Shown piece after piece: positions 52,606 through 61,310 of a stretch of 64,000 nucleotides of DNA. The DNA comes from Mesorhizobium sp. BR1-1-16 (lineage in GTDB: Bacteria; Pseudomonadota; Alphaproteobacteria; Rhizobiales; Kaistiaceae). Location: positions 1 through 64,000 of the forward strand of contig NZ_JAIUIE010000015.1 of assembly GCF_020165495.1 (NCBI RefSeq), written 5' to 3'. The notes under the pieces were generated by a model that was not told where the DNA came from, made no database searches, and saw only the letters and a list, made by a program, of their open reading frames with translations. Numbering within the stretch: the stretch's first letter is position 1; each line of letters starts with the position of its first letter. A program made the position numbers and the translations under genes.

Positions 52606-53466
52606 ATGGCTTTGATGACCGTTGAACGAACCGAGGCCCGGCGGTTTCCCGTCGGGCTTCTCCTCGTTGCCGCTCCTGTTCTCCTCGTCGCCGTCTTCGT
52701 GCTGCTGCCGGCAATCGCCGCGATCGTCTCGACGCTGCGCCCGGACGCGGCAGGCTGGTCGTTCTCGGCCTATGCCCGCTTTTTCGGCGACCGGCTCAGC
52801 ACCGGCAATCTCCTGTTCACGCTCGTCTCAACCCTTGTGACGTCCTCGGCGCTGCTCCTGCTGTGTCTGCCGATCGCGCTCTATCTGCGCTTTTCGAGCG
52901 GACGGCTGCCGACCTTTGTGCAGAGCGTCGCGGTGTTTCCGCTGTTCGTGCCCGGAATCATCGTCGGCTATGCGCTGATCCGCTTCATGGGGCCGAACGG
53001 CACGATCCAGACCGTGCTGCATGCGATCGGTATCAATGGCTTCCGCTCGCCCTATCTGACGCCCGTCGGGACGGTCATCGGTCTCGTATGGGAGGGGATT
53101 CCGCTGACGCTGCTCATCCTGCTTTCCGGCCTCGCCCAAGTTCCGGACGCTGCGATCGAAGCGGCACGGGATGTCGGCGCCGGCGGGCTCAGGATCCTCA
53201 CCGGCATCATCCTGCCGCTCATCCGCAATTCGCTCACCGTCGCATTCTCGCTGTCCTTTCTCGGCGTGTTCGGCGCCTTCACGATGCCTTATCTGCTCGG
53301 CCCCGCCTCGCCCGAGATGATGGGCGTCTTCATGCAGCGCACCTTCAGCGAGTTGCAGGATCCGCTCCAGGCGCAGACCCAGGCGGTGATGTGCTTCCTG
53401 TTCTGCGCGGTCGTCGGCGTCATCTATGTCCGCTCGGTGGCGCGCTCGCGGAGGAAGTCAGCATGA
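52606..53466 (+). CDS. ABC transporter permease (first of pair)
   Basis: A 286-residue inner-membrane permease of the ferric/spermidine/phosphonate group. It has about six helices and an EAA loop, IEAARDVGAGGLRILTGIILP. It starts 9 bases after the binding protein stop and overlaps the second permease by 4 bases. Confidence 0.92.
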   Translation: MALMTVERTEARRFPVGLLLVAAPVLLVAVFVLLPAIAAIVSTLRPDAAGWSFSAYARFFGDRLSTGNLLFTLVSTLVTSSALLLLCLPIALYLRFSSGRLPTFVQSVAVFPLFVPGIIVGYALIRFMGPNGTIQTVLHAIGINGFRSPYLTPVGTVIGLVWEGIPLTLLILLSGLAQVPDAAIEAARDVGAGGLRILTGIILPLIRNSLTVAFSLSFLGVFGAFTMPYLLGPASPEMMGVFMQRTFSELQDPLQAQTQAVMCFLFCAVVGVIYVRSVARSRRKSA

Positions 53467-54284
53467 CCGCCGTCCCGCGCCGCCTGCTGCAGATGGCTCC
53501 TGGCGTCTCGCTTGCAACCCTCTTGACCGGCTTCATCATCGTTCCGATCGCCGCGGTGTTCCTGTGGGCCTTCGCCGAGGTCTGGCGCTATCCCTCGCTC
53601 ATCCCGACGCAATGGGGCTTCCGCTTCTGGGCGGCGATGCTGTCGCGCGCGGATGTCTGGGCGGCGCTGCGCACCTCGATCGCGCTGTCGGTGATCGTGA
53701 CGCTGTTCTCGGCTCTGATCTGCCTGCCGGCGGCCTATGCCTTCGCCCGGCTCGAATTTCCCGGCAAGTCGGCGCTGCTGCTGTCCTTCCTCGCGACGCA
53801 GGCCTTCCCGAAATTCGGCCTCTATATCGCGATTGCCTCGATCTTCTTCTCGCTCGGCCTTGTGGGCACCTTTGCCGGGGTCGTGCTGATCCAGCTCGTC
53901 AACACGCTGCTGCTGATGATCTGGATTCCGGTCGGCGCGTTCCAGGCCATCGATCGGCGGCTGGAGGAGGCGGCGCGCGACGTTGGAGCTTCGGCAACGC
54001 GGACCTTTCTTTCGATCACGCTGCCGCAGGCGGGGCCGGCGATCGGCGCAGCCCTGCTGCTGACCTTTGTCGGCACCTTCTACGAGACGGAAGGGGCGTT
54101 CCTGATCGGCGCGCCACATGTCCGCACGATGCCGGTGCTGATGATCTCGCTGATCAACAACCAGCTCGTCGTGCAGTATGGCGCGGTGCTCTCGGTGATG
54201 CTGTGGGTGCCGTCCTTCATCGCCCTGCTTTTCGCCCGAAAGATTCTCTCCGCCCGCGCTATTGCCGGCGGCCTCGGCGCCTGA
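53463..54284 (+). CDS. ABC transporter permease (second of pair)
   Basis: A 273-residue permease with about six helices and the EAA loop LEEAARDVGASATRTFLSI. ATG 53463 overlaps the stop of the first permease (ATGA). A much longer open frame reaching back to 52863 is not real, because its first 200 residues lie out of frame within the other permease gene. Confidence 0.92.
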   Translation: MTAVPRRLLQMAPGVSLATLLTGFIIVPIAAVFLWAFAEVWRYPSLIPTQWGFRFWAAMLSRADVWAALRTSIALSVIVTLFSALICLPAAYAFARLEFPGKSALLLSFLATQAFPKFGLYIAIASIFFSLGLVGTFAGVVLIQLVNTLLLMIWIPVGAFQAIDRRLEEAARDVGASATRTFLSITLPQAGPAIGAALLLTFVGTFYETEGAFLIGAPHVRTMPVLMISLINNQLVVQYGAVLSVMLWVPSFIALLFARKILSARAIAGGLGA

Positions 54285-54294
54285 ACGGATTTCC

Positions 54295-55359
54295 ATGTCA
54301 GAACTCGTCATCGACAGGCTGAGCAAGCATTTTTCCGGCACGAGGGCCGTGGCCGATGTCGAGGTCGCAATCGACGACGGCGAGCTTGTCTGCCTGCTCG
54401 GTCCTTCAGGCTGCGGCAAGTCGACCGTCCTCAGGATGATCGCCGGCTTCGAGCGGCCGACCTCCGGCCGCATCCTGATCGACGGCGAGGATGTCGTCGC
54501 CCTGCCGCCCGACCGCCGTCCGACTGGCATGGTGTTCCAGAGCCATGCGCTCTGGAGCCATATGACGGTGTTCCAGAATGTGGCTTTCGGCCTCAAGCTG
54601 CGGCGGCTGTCGCGCGCGGCGATCCGGGAAAAGGTCGCCGGCGTCCTCGATCTCGTCGGACTCACCGGCTTCGAGGCGCGCTATCCCGGCCAGCTTTCCG
54701 GCGGTCAGCAGCAGCGGGTCGCCATCGCGCGCTGCGTCGTGCTGGAGCCGAAGATCCTGCTGATGGACGAGCCCTTCTCGGCGCTCGACGCGCATCTGCG
54801 CGTGCGGCTGCGCGAGGAGGTCAGGGCGATCCAGCGCCGGCTCGGACTCACCACCATCTTCGTGACGCATGACCAGGAAGAGGCGCTGACGCTGGCGGAC
54901 CGCGTCGTGGTGATGCGGAGCGGAACCGTCGAGCAGATCGGCTCGCCCTCGGCCATCTACGCCGAGCCGGCGACTCGCTTCGTCGCAGGCTTCATCGGCA
55001 CCATGAACATCATCGAGCGGCAAGTCACGGGAGGGCTTGCCAAGCTCGGCGACACACGGATCGCCGTCGACGGCCCGGATGGGATTTATGGCTTCGCGCT
55101 CCGGCCGGAAGACCTGTCGCTGGGCGGTGCCTGGAGCGGCGAGGTTCAGCGCGTTCTTGATCTCGGTGCCTTCCGCATGCTCGATGTCACGGTCAGCAGC
55201 GAAACGATCAAGGTTCAGGTCGACAAATCCGTGCGGATCCTGGTCGGAGACGAGATCGGCCTCGACATCCACGAGGTCGCGGCCTTCGATGGCGAGGGCC
55301 GCGCCCGGCCTGCGCGCGTTCATGGCACGATTGAAAGCGGAGTGCGCCTCCATGCGTGA
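54295..55359 (+). CDS. ABC transporter ATP-binding protein
   Basis: A 354-residue ATPase with Walker A (GPSGCGKST), signature LSGGQQQRVAIARC, Walker B (ILLMDEPFSALD), H-loop (VTHDQEE) and a C-terminal TOBE region (from about 235). It belongs to the PotA/FbpC-like group and completes the importer of 51451-54284. Its stop lies eight bases inside the next gene. Confidence 0.93.
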   Translation: MSELVIDRLSKHFSGTRAVADVEVAIDDGELVCLLGPSGCGKSTVLRMIAGFERPTSGRILIDGEDVVALPPDRRPTGMVFQSHALWSHMTVFQNVAFGLKLRRLSRAAIREKVAGVLDLVGLTGFEARYPGQLSGGQQQRVAIARCVVLEPKILLMDEPFSALDAHLRVRLREEVRAIQRRLGLTTIFVTHDQEEALTLADRVVVMRSGTVEQIGSPSAIYAEPATRFVAGFIGTMNIIERQVTGGLAKLGDTRIAVDGPDGIYGFALRPEDLSLGGAWSGEVQRVLDLGAFRMLDVTVSSETIKVQVDKSVRILVGDEIGLDIHEVAAFDGEGRARPARVHGTIESGVRLHA

Positions 55360-56239
55360 GATCAGCGAACTGCCCGATGCCCCGCGTGCCGCCGACGGCG
55401 TTGCCATCTGGAGCGGCTATCATCGCGTCCGGCTCAAATGGCACCGGATGAAACGCCGGGTCGAGGATATCCCGTTCACGCCTGCGATCCTCCGCGAGGC
55501 GCTCGCCGCCGGGGCCTCTTCGGAGGTCGATCTCCGCGCGCATGGCGAAGACGGGTTCGTCGTGCTGCATGATGATCGGCTCGACCGCGAGACGTCGGGC
55601 TCCGGGCTCGTCGCCGCTGCGGACAGCGCCTTGCTGCGAGCGCTGACGATGCGGGCTTCGGACGGGACGATCACCGACGAGCGGGTGCTGCTGCTCGACG
55701 ATCTCGCCGAACTTGCGGCCGGTGATGCGGCAGCGGATGCACTCGTCCAGCTCGATCTCAAGGAAGAGGCGAGCGCCATCACGCCGGCCGTCATCGCGCG
55801 CTTCGCCCGGCTGATCGGTCCGGTTGCCCAACGCTTCATCCTGTCGGGTGGCGACTGGACGGCCGTCCGCCGCCTCGCCGAGGCGACGCCAGGTCTTGCG
55901 GCCGGCTTTGACCCCTGCAGCGACGATACGATCGAACGACTGAACAGCGGCGCCGATTTAGACGTCTTCGTGGCGGAGGCACTCGCGGCCGCGCCGCGCG
56001 CCTCGACCATATACCTGCATTATCCGATCGTCCTGAAAGCGGCTTCGCTCGGCCACGATATCATCGGTGCTTTCCACGATGCCGACCGTTTGATCGACGC
56101 CTACACGCTCAATACAACCCATGCGGACGCCGCGCGGACGTTGCGGCAACTGGTGGCGCTCGAAGTCGACCAGATCACGACCGACGAGCCGATCGCGCTT
56201 CAGGCGTTGTTCGAGAGCAGCGACACCAGCCAGGCGTGA
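55352..56239 (+). CDS. Glycerophosphodiester phosphodiesterase
   Basis: A 295-residue enzyme that would cleave glycerophosphodiesters into glycerol 3-phosphate and an alcohol. The family active site is visible: H31-R32, then EVDLR (Glu58, Asp60) and VVLHDDRLDRET (His73). The usual HRG reads HRM, so this member is a little unusual. No signal peptide is seen, so it acts in the cytoplasm on material brought in by the ABC importer whose ATPase gene overlaps it by eight bases. It converges on the inositol monophosphatase with 40 bases of overlap. Confidence 0.85.
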   Translation: MREISELPDAPRAADGVAIWSGYHRVRLKWHRMKRRVEDIPFTPAILREALAAGASSEVDLRAHGEDGFVVLHDDRLDRETSGSGLVAAADSALLRALTMRASDGTITDERVLLLDDLAELAAGDAAADALVQLDLKEEASAITPAVIARFARLIGPVAQRFILSGGDWTAVRRLAEATPGLAAGFDPCSDDTIERLNSGADLDVFVAEALAAAPRASTIYLHYPIVLKAASLGHDIIGAFHDADRLIDAYTLNTTHADAARTLRQLVALEVDQITTDEPIALQALFESSDTSQA

Positions 56240-57033
56240 ACGCTCGGATTGGCGCCGAGCACGGCGCCCCGCGCGTCGACCGGCGCACCGGTGAAGCCCG
56301 TAACCCTGCCGCCGGCCTCTGTCAGGATCAGCGCGGCCGCGGCATAATCGAGCGGCGAGAGGCCATCCTCGAAGAAGGCGTCATGGCGGCTTGTGGCGAC
56401 ATAGCAGAGGCTGAGCGCCGCTGAGCCGAGGCGGCGCATGCCGGCGGCTGTGTCCATGATCGTGCGCAGCGCCCGGTGATAGGTCTCGACATCAATGCTG
56501 CGCACCTGTCCGGGCACGGGCAGGCTGGCGGCAATCAGCGCTTCTTCGGGCGCCAGGCTGCGGGCAATCGAGAGCCGCTGGCCGTTCAGATAAGCGCCGA
56601 GGCCTTTCTCGGCGACGAAAGCCTCGCCGAGCGAGGGATCGAGCACGACGCCGGCGACGGTCTCGCCGTCTTCGACCAGGGCGATGCAGATCCCGAAGAA
56701 TGGCAGGCCCCAGGCGAAATTCGTCGTCCCGTCGATCGGGTCGACGAGGAACGTGCCGCTAGCGCTGCCGCAGATCGCGGTTTCTTCCTCGCCGGTGATC
56801 GCATGGTCCGGGAAGCGGGCAACGAGCGCAGCCGCAATCGCCCGTTCGGATGCGATATCGGCCGCCGTCTGGAAATCGCGCGCGCCTTTCAGCGTCAGGC
56901 TGGATCGTTCATGCCGGCCGCCGAGCGCCTCGATCGCCGCGGCGCCAGCTATCGCCGCCTCCAGCATGGCGAGGGTCCTTGCGGAGGGTGCAATGGCCGG
57001 CAGCGCGGCGATGTCGGCGAGACTCATAGGCAT
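56200..57033 (-). CDS. Inositol monophosphatase family protein
   Basis: A 277-residue phosphatase with the metal-binding motifs of the IMPase family: ITGEEE, DPIDGTTNFAWG and a late LSPLDYAAAALILTEAGG. It would remove phosphate from inositol 1-phosphate or a similar sugar phosphate, using Mg2+. ATG 57033 has AAGGAC eight bases upstream. The 3' end overlaps the phosphodiesterase gene on the other strand. Alternatives in this family are histidinol phosphatase and CysQ. Confidence 0.9.
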   Translation of the reverse strand: MPMSLADIAALPAIAPSARTLAMLEAAIAGAAAIEALGGRHERSSLTLKGARDFQTAADIASERAIAAALVARFPDHAITGEEETAICGSASGTFLVDPIDGTTNFAWGLPFFGICIALVEDGETVAGVVLDPSLGEAFVAEKGLGAYLNGQRLSIARSLAPEEALIAASLPVPGQVRSIDVETYHRALRTIMDTAAGMRRLGSAALSLCYVATSRHDAFFEDGLSPLDYAAAALILTEAGGRVTGFTGAPVDARGAVLGANPSVHAWLVSLLSNNA

Positions 57034-57104
57034 CGATCTGTCCTTGTTTCGGCCGCCGTCGATAACCCAGCGCAGTGACGATTTGATTGCGGTGGCCCGC
57101 ATGC

Positions 57105-57545
57105 CTATGGCCGTAGGAAGCCCTTTGCGGCCGGCGGCTGCGCAGGGCTCACGATGCCTTCAGCGAGATCGTCGAGGATCGGGCAATCCGGACGGTGATC
57201 GCCATGACAATGGCCGGCGAGGTGACGCAGCGTGCGTGCCATGCCCTCAAGCTCCCGGATGCGGCGCTCGATATCGGCGACATGGCCGAGCGCGACCCGC
57301 TTCACCTCGGCGCTCTCGCGGCTCTTGTCACGCCAAAGGGCGAGCAGCGTAGTCATTTCCTCGACCGAGAATCCGAGGTCGCGGGCACGGCGGATGAAGC
57401 GCAGCGTCTCGACATCACCGGGCTGGTAAGTGCGATAGCCCGCCTCGGTCCGCGCCGCATCGGCGATGAGGCCGATGCTCTCGTAATAGCGGATCATCTT
57501 GGCCGAGACGCCGGACGCCCGCGATGCTTCGCCGATATTCACCAT
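57105..57545 (-). CDS. cueR: Copper-responsive MerR-family regulator
   Basis: A 146-residue MerR protein. The N-terminal winged helix (IGEASRASGVSAKMIRYYESIGL) is followed by a dimerisation helix and the Cu(I)-binding loop with Cys113 and Cys121 in CHGDHRPDCPIL, the CueR/HmrR hallmark. It activates copA and, from the site upstream, probably copZ. The ATG overlaps the copA stop (TGATG), so copA and cueR form one operon. Confidence 0.94.
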   Translation of the reverse strand: MVNIGEASRASGVSAKMIRYYESIGLIADAARTEAGYRTYQPGDVETLRFIRRARDLGFSVEEMTTLLALWRDKSRESAEVKRVALGHVADIERRIRELEGMARTLRHLAGHCHGDHRPDCPILDDLAEGIVSPAQPPAAKGFLRP

Positions 57546-59845
57546 CAGGCTCCTTTCGGATGGAAGCGCTTCAGCCGCAGCGCATTGCCGACGACAAAAA
57601 CGCTGGAGAGCGCCATGGCGGCCGCGCCGAGCATCGGCGACAGCAAGATGCCGAACGGCAGGTAGAGCAGCCCGGCCGCGACCGGGATCAGCGCGGCATT
57701 GTAGATGAAGGCCCAGAAGAGGTTTTCGCTGATATTGCGCATTGTCGCCGTGGAAAGGCCGATCGCGGTGACCACGCCGGCGAGATCGCCGGACATCAAC
57801 ACGACATCGGCACTCTCGATCGCGACATCCGTGCCCGTGCCGATGGCGACGCCGATATCGGCCGCGGCAAGGGCAGGCGCATCGTTGATGCCATCGCCGA
57901 CAAAGGCGACGCGCGCGCCGCCCCGCTTGAGTTCAGCCACCACTTGCGCCTTGCCCTCCGGCAGGACGCCAGCACGCACCTCGTCGATGCCAGCGGCCCG
58001 CGCGATGGCCTTGGCCGTGGCCTCGCCGTCGCCCGTGACCATCACGACGCGGCGGCCAAGCTGTTTCAATCCGGCAATCGCCGCGGCGCTGGTCGGCTTC
58101 AGGGCGTCGCTGACGGCGATCACGCCGGCCCCTTCGCCATCGACGGCGACATGAAGCGGCGACTTGCCTTCGTCTCCGAGGCGCGCGCTCTCGGCGGCGA
58201 GCGGCGTGAGATCGACGCCTTCCGCGCGAAGGAAACGCGCCGTCCCCACAAGGACCGCGCGGCCGCCGACGCGTGCGCGGATCCCGTTGCCGGCAAAGGC
58301 CTCGAATGAATCGGCCTCGGCGGTCGGCGCGCCCTCGGCTTCCGCCGCCTTTTGCAGGGCCCGGGCGATGGGATGTTCCGAACGAGCCTCGGCGCTGGCG
58401 ACGAGGCCCAGGAGTTCCTTGCGCGTGAAGCCGCTGACGGTGACGAGGTCCGTCAGTTCGGGCTTGCCCTCGGTCAGTGTCCCGGTCTTGTCGATGGCAA
58501 CGACATTTGCGCCCGCAAGCGCCTGAAGCGCGTCGCCCTGGCGGAACAGAATGCCGAATTCGGTCGCGCGGCCGGTCCCGACCATGATCGAAACGGGTGT
58601 GGCGAGGCCCATAGCGCACGGGCAGGCGATGATCAGCACCGCAACCGCGTTGACGAGGGCGAGCGATAACGCCGGCTCCGGCCCGAACATGTACCAGCCG
58701 AGGAACGTCACGATCGCGACGGCAATGACGGCTGGAACGAAGATGCCGGTCACGCGATCGACCAGCGCCTCGATCGGCAGCTTGGCACCTTGCGCCGCCT
58801 CGACCATGCGGACGATCTCGGCAAGCTTGGTATCGCTGCCGACGCGTTCGGCGCGGAAGGAGAAGCTGCCGCTGCCGTTGACCGTGGCGCCGAAAACCGG
58901 GCTGCCGGCTGATTTCGAGACGGGGGCAGGTTCGCCTGTGATCATCGATTCGTCGACATGCGACATGCCTTCGGTCACGGTGCCGTCCACGGGGATGCGC
59001 TCTCCGGGCCGGACCAGCACGATGTCACCGACGCGAACCTCTTCGATCGGCATATCGATAGCGCCGGCGCCATCGCGACTGACGCGCGCGGTCTTCGGAC
59101 TCAGTTTGACGAGCGCGGCGATGGCGGCGCCCGTGCGACCCTTGGCGCGCGCCTCGAGCAACCGCCCGAGCAGGATCAGCGTGACAATGACCGCCGCCGC
59201 CTCGAAATAAAGCGCGTCATTGCCGGCAGGGATGAGCCAGGGCGCGAAGGTCACGACGCTCGAATAGAGCCAGGCAGCACCAGCGCCGAGCGCGACGAGC
59301 GCATTCATCTCGGGCCGGCCCTTCAGGAGAGCCGGAATGCCGGAGGCAAAGAACCGGCGGCCGGGGAAGGCGAGCACGAGGGTCGCCAGCGCGAATTGCA
59401 GCCAGCCATTCCACGGCCCCAGCGTCATCATCGTCCAGTGATGCAAAGCCGGCACCAGATGGCCGCCCATTTCCACGATGACGATCGGCAGCGTCAGCAG
59501 GGCGGCGAGCGTCAGATCGCGTCCGAGTCCTTCCGCGTTGTGGTTGTGATGGGCCATCGCATCATGCGGCGGATGGTCATGCGTCAGCTGATGCGCCTGA
59601 TAGCCCGCGCCAGCCACCGCCGCCTCGATGGCGCCGGACAGCGCGTTGTCGTGGGTTCGTATCGTCGCGCGTTCTGTGGCGAGATTGACGCTGGCCGCAT
59701 CGACTCCCGGCACGGCCTTGATCGCCTTCTCGACGCGCGAAACGCAGGACGCGCAGGTCATGCCCTCGATCGAGAATTCGATTCGCTCGGGCGGGGCTCC
59801 GTGCCGGGTGCCGGTCATGTCGGCCGGATGATGATGCTGTGTCAT
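57545..59845 (-). CDS. copA: Cu(I)-translocating P1B-type ATPase
   Basis: A 766-residue copper exporter. The N-terminus has a His-rich run and one heavy-metal-binding domain with Cys31 and Cys34 (GMTCASC), and a second His-rich stretch before the membrane part. The core shows TGE in the actuator domain, the transport motif [11 protein letters not shown], the phosphorylation motif [14 protein letters not shown] in the nucleotide-binding domain and [10 protein letters not shown]. All are intact. It exports Cu(I) from the cytoplasm, driven from a MerR-type promoter at 59880-59910. Confidence 0.97.
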   Translation of the reverse strand: MTQHHHPADMTGTRHGAPPERIEFSIEGMTCASCVSRVEKAIKAVPGVDAASVNLATERATIRTHDNALSGAIEAAVAGAGYQAHQLTHDHPPHDAMAHHNHNAEGLGRDLTLAALLTLPIVIVEMGGHLVPALHHWTMMTLGPWNGWLQFALATLVLAFPGRRFFASGIPALLKGRPEMNALVALGAGAAWLYSSVVTFAPWLIPAGNDALYFEAAAVIVTLILLGRLLEARAKGRTGAAIAALVKLSPKTARVSRDGAGAIDMPIEEVRVGDIVLVRPGERIPVDGTVTEGMSHVDESMITGEPAPVSKSAGSPVFGATVNGSGSFSFRAERVGSDTKLAEIVRMVEAAQGAKLPIEALVDRVTGIFVPAVIAVAIVTFLGWYMFGPEPALSLALVNAVAVLIIACPCAMGLATPVSIMVGTGRATEFGILFRQGDALQALAGANVVAIDKTGTLTEGKPELTDLVTVSGFTRKELLGLVASAEARSEHPIARALQKAAEAEGAPTAEADSFEAFAGNGIRARVGGRAVLVGTARFLRAEGVDLTPLAAESARLGDEGKSPLHVAVDGEGAGVIAVSDALKPTSAAAIAGLKQLGRRVVMVTGDGEATAKAIARAAGIDEVRAGVLPEGKAQVVAELKRGGARVAFVGDGINDAPALAAADIGVAIGTGTDVAIESADVVLMSGDLAGVVTAIGLSTATMRNISENLFWAFIYNAALIPVAAGLLYLPFGILLSPMLGAAAMALSSVFVVGNALRLKRFHPKGA

Positions 59846-59879
59846 CGGCTTTCCGCTCTCTTTGATCTTGATGACCCAT

Positions 59880-59910
59880 CACATAGGGCTTCCCATGATG
59901 GGAAGGTCAA
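59880..59910 (-). promoter_or_regulatory. CueR-type promoter for copA
   Basis: On the minus strand a -35 TTGACC (59905-59910) and a -10 TATGTG (59880-59885) are 19 bases apart. The spacer holds the dyad CTTCCCATGATGGGAAG. The overlong spacer with a centred dyad is the mark of MerR-family activation. Confidence 0.75.
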
Positions 59911-59926
59911 GGATGTGTTTTCACTC

Positions 59927-59957
59927 TTGACCTTGCCACGGTAGGAAGACCCAGATC
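59927..59957 (+). promoter_or_regulatory. CueR-type promoter for copZ
   Basis: TTGACC (59927-59932) is followed by the dyad CCTTGCCACGGTAGGAAG in a spacer of about 19 bases. The -10 is weak (CAGATC). It faces away from the copA promoter and stands 35 bases before the copZ start. Confidence 0.65.
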
Positions 59958-59991
59958 TGGATCAACAGAGCCATCAGAAAGGGCGCTTCAG

Positions 59992-60189
59992 ATGTTGATC
60001 TTCACTGTTCCCGACATGTCCTGCGGACATTGCGCCTCGACGATCGGCAAGGCCGCGCGCGCGGCCGCCCCCTCGGCCGAGGTCAAGGTCGATCTCGCGT
60101 CGAAGCGCGTCGAGATCGCGGGCGAGGCCGATCAGGCCGCGGTTGTCGCGGCGATCCGGGCAGCCGGCTATGAGCCGGCGGTCGCCTGA
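59992..60189 (+). CDS. copZ: Copper chaperone CopZ-like (heavy-metal-associated domain)
   Basis: A 65-residue single-domain protein with the metal-binding motif MSCGHC (residues about 9-14) and the usual beta-alpha-beta pattern. It should carry Cu(I) to CopA. It is divergent from copA and has its own CueR-type promoter. Its last 22 bases overlap the end of doxX on the other strand. Confidence 0.9.
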   Translation: MLIFTVPDMSCGHCASTIGKAARAAAPSAEVKVDLASKRVEIAGEADQAAVVAAIRAAGYEPAVA

Positions 60190-60575
60190 CGGCCGTCGAG
60201 GCTGAAGGCTCCGGGGCCGGCGGCGGCGAGATACAAGAAGACGAAGCAGAAGAGGATCGGCGCGTCGCCCTGATTGTTGATCGGGAAGAACGCGATCGGC
60301 AGATGCTCCATGAAATAGGCGATCGCCATTTCGCCCGAGAGCACGAAGGCGACCGGGCGCGTCATCAAGCCGACGATCAGAAACAGGCTACCGACGATCT
60401 CGATCACGCCGGCGATCCAGAACAGCGTCAGCGGCGGCAGGCTGCTCATGCCGTCGACATAAGGCCACCCCAGCACCTTCGACGTGCCATGCTCGAGAAA
60501 CAGCAGCGCCGCGACAATGCGGAGGGCAGCCAGGAGTTGTGGCTGCCAGCGATCCAGGAATCTCATCGAGAGCAT
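60168..60575 (-). CDS. DoxX-family membrane protein
   Basis: A 135-residue protein with four predicted helices. RIVAALLFLEHGTSKVLGW near the N-terminus and IEIVGSLFLIVGLMTRPVA are typical of DoxX/DUF417-type proteins. Some DoxX proteins act in oxidative or thiol stress. The precise role here is unknown, and its nearness to copper genes is suggestive only. Confidence 0.85.
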   Translation of the reverse strand: MLSMRFLDRWQPQLLAALRIVAALLFLEHGTSKVLGWPYVDGMSSLPPLTLFWIAGVIEIVGSLFLIVGLMTRPVAFVLSGEMAIAYFMEHLPIAFFPINNQGDAPILFCFVFLYLAAAGPGAFSLDGRQATAGS

Positions 60576-60743
60576 GACGTCGTCCTCCTGCGAAGCTGCG
60601 AAATCCTACACCGTCTCGCCGGGCGAAGCGGATCACGAAGCGCGGCGCAGGAGGCACGTTCTGTCGCGGTGTTGGTCTTGGAACGAAACGTCGATCAGCG
60701 CTTTGATTCATCGGAAGCCGATTTTGCGGCTGAGGAGAACAGC

Positions 60744-60956
60744 ATGGTCGTAGACAAGGTTCTGAACACGATCGTTCCGGGACGTGCCCAGCGCGAACAG
60801 CAAAAGTCAAAAGAGCAGAAGCTCGATCTTGAACTGAAGGAGACGTTTCCAACCAGCGATCCGCTCGCCTCGACACAGCCTGGCGCGGGCGTGACAGGTT
60901 CGGAAGTCAAGCCGTCGAAGCTTTCCCCGTCTCAGATCGCGTCAGGTCGCAAGTAG
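60744..60956 (+). CDS. Small hydrophilic protein of unknown function
   Basis: A 70-residue protein rich in Lys, Glu, Gln, Ser and Pro. It starts MVVDKVLNTIVPG and has a central KEQKLDLELKETFPTSDP block. No cysteine, signal or membrane segment is seen. The ATG at 60744 has GAGGAG upstream; the same frame is open further upstream, but without a good start site. It ends 17 bases before a strong hairpin. Confidence 0.65.
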   Translation: MVVDKVLNTIVPGRAQREQQKSKEQKLDLELKETFPTSDPLASTQPGAGVTGSEVKPSKLSPSQIASGRK

Positions 60957-60973
60957 CGACATCATTCTCACGA

Positions 60974-61000
60974 AAATGCCCGGGCTGGTCCCGGGCATTT
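60974..61000. terminator. Bidirectional rho-independent terminator
   Basis: AAATGCCCGGG (60974-60984) pairs exactly with CCCGGGCATTT (60990-61000) around the loop CTGGT. T-rich sequence follows on the plus strand and A-rich sequence precedes it. The two small genes on either side converge on it. Confidence 0.8.
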
Positions 61001-61017
61001 GTTTGTCCAGCGCTGCC

Positions 61018-61239
61018 TCAGCGGCTGTCAATCTCGTCGCGGCCCGCGCCGAAATCCTCGTCATCGAATTCGATTGCTGCATGCCGTTCGCCGCCCGGAT
61101 CGGGCAGGGGACGGGCATCCTGGTTTTCGTCGGCAATATCCTCCGCCTGCTGCTGGCGGATGTTCTCGTCATCGTTGGCAAAACCGCCCTGCTGGCGCTC
61201 GTCGGTATTCGCATAGGGCTTGGGATCGTGTTCGGTCAT
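61018..61239 (-). CDS. Small acidic protein of unknown function
   Basis: A 73-residue protein that is highly acidic and polar, beginning MTEHDPKPYANTDERQQGGF and ending in an Asp/Glu-rich tail. It is probably disordered. GGAGG stands before ATG 61239, which supports the start over the longer frame to 61275. It converges on the terminator at 60974. Confidence 0.65.
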   Translation of the reverse strand: MTEHDPKPYANTDERQQGGFANDDENIRQQQAEDIADENQDARPLPDPGGERHAAIEFDDEDFGAGRDEIDSR

Positions 61240-61310
61240 GCGACGTCCTCCGTCCTGATGGCGTGACAGAGGCAAACGTCACCCTTGAGGAACGGTTCCG
61301 TCGCAGGCCC

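Noticed and set aside
52863-53462. Upstream extension of the second permease by 200 residues
   Set aside because: It lies out of frame within the first permease gene; the ATGA overlap at 53463 gives a normal-sized permease.
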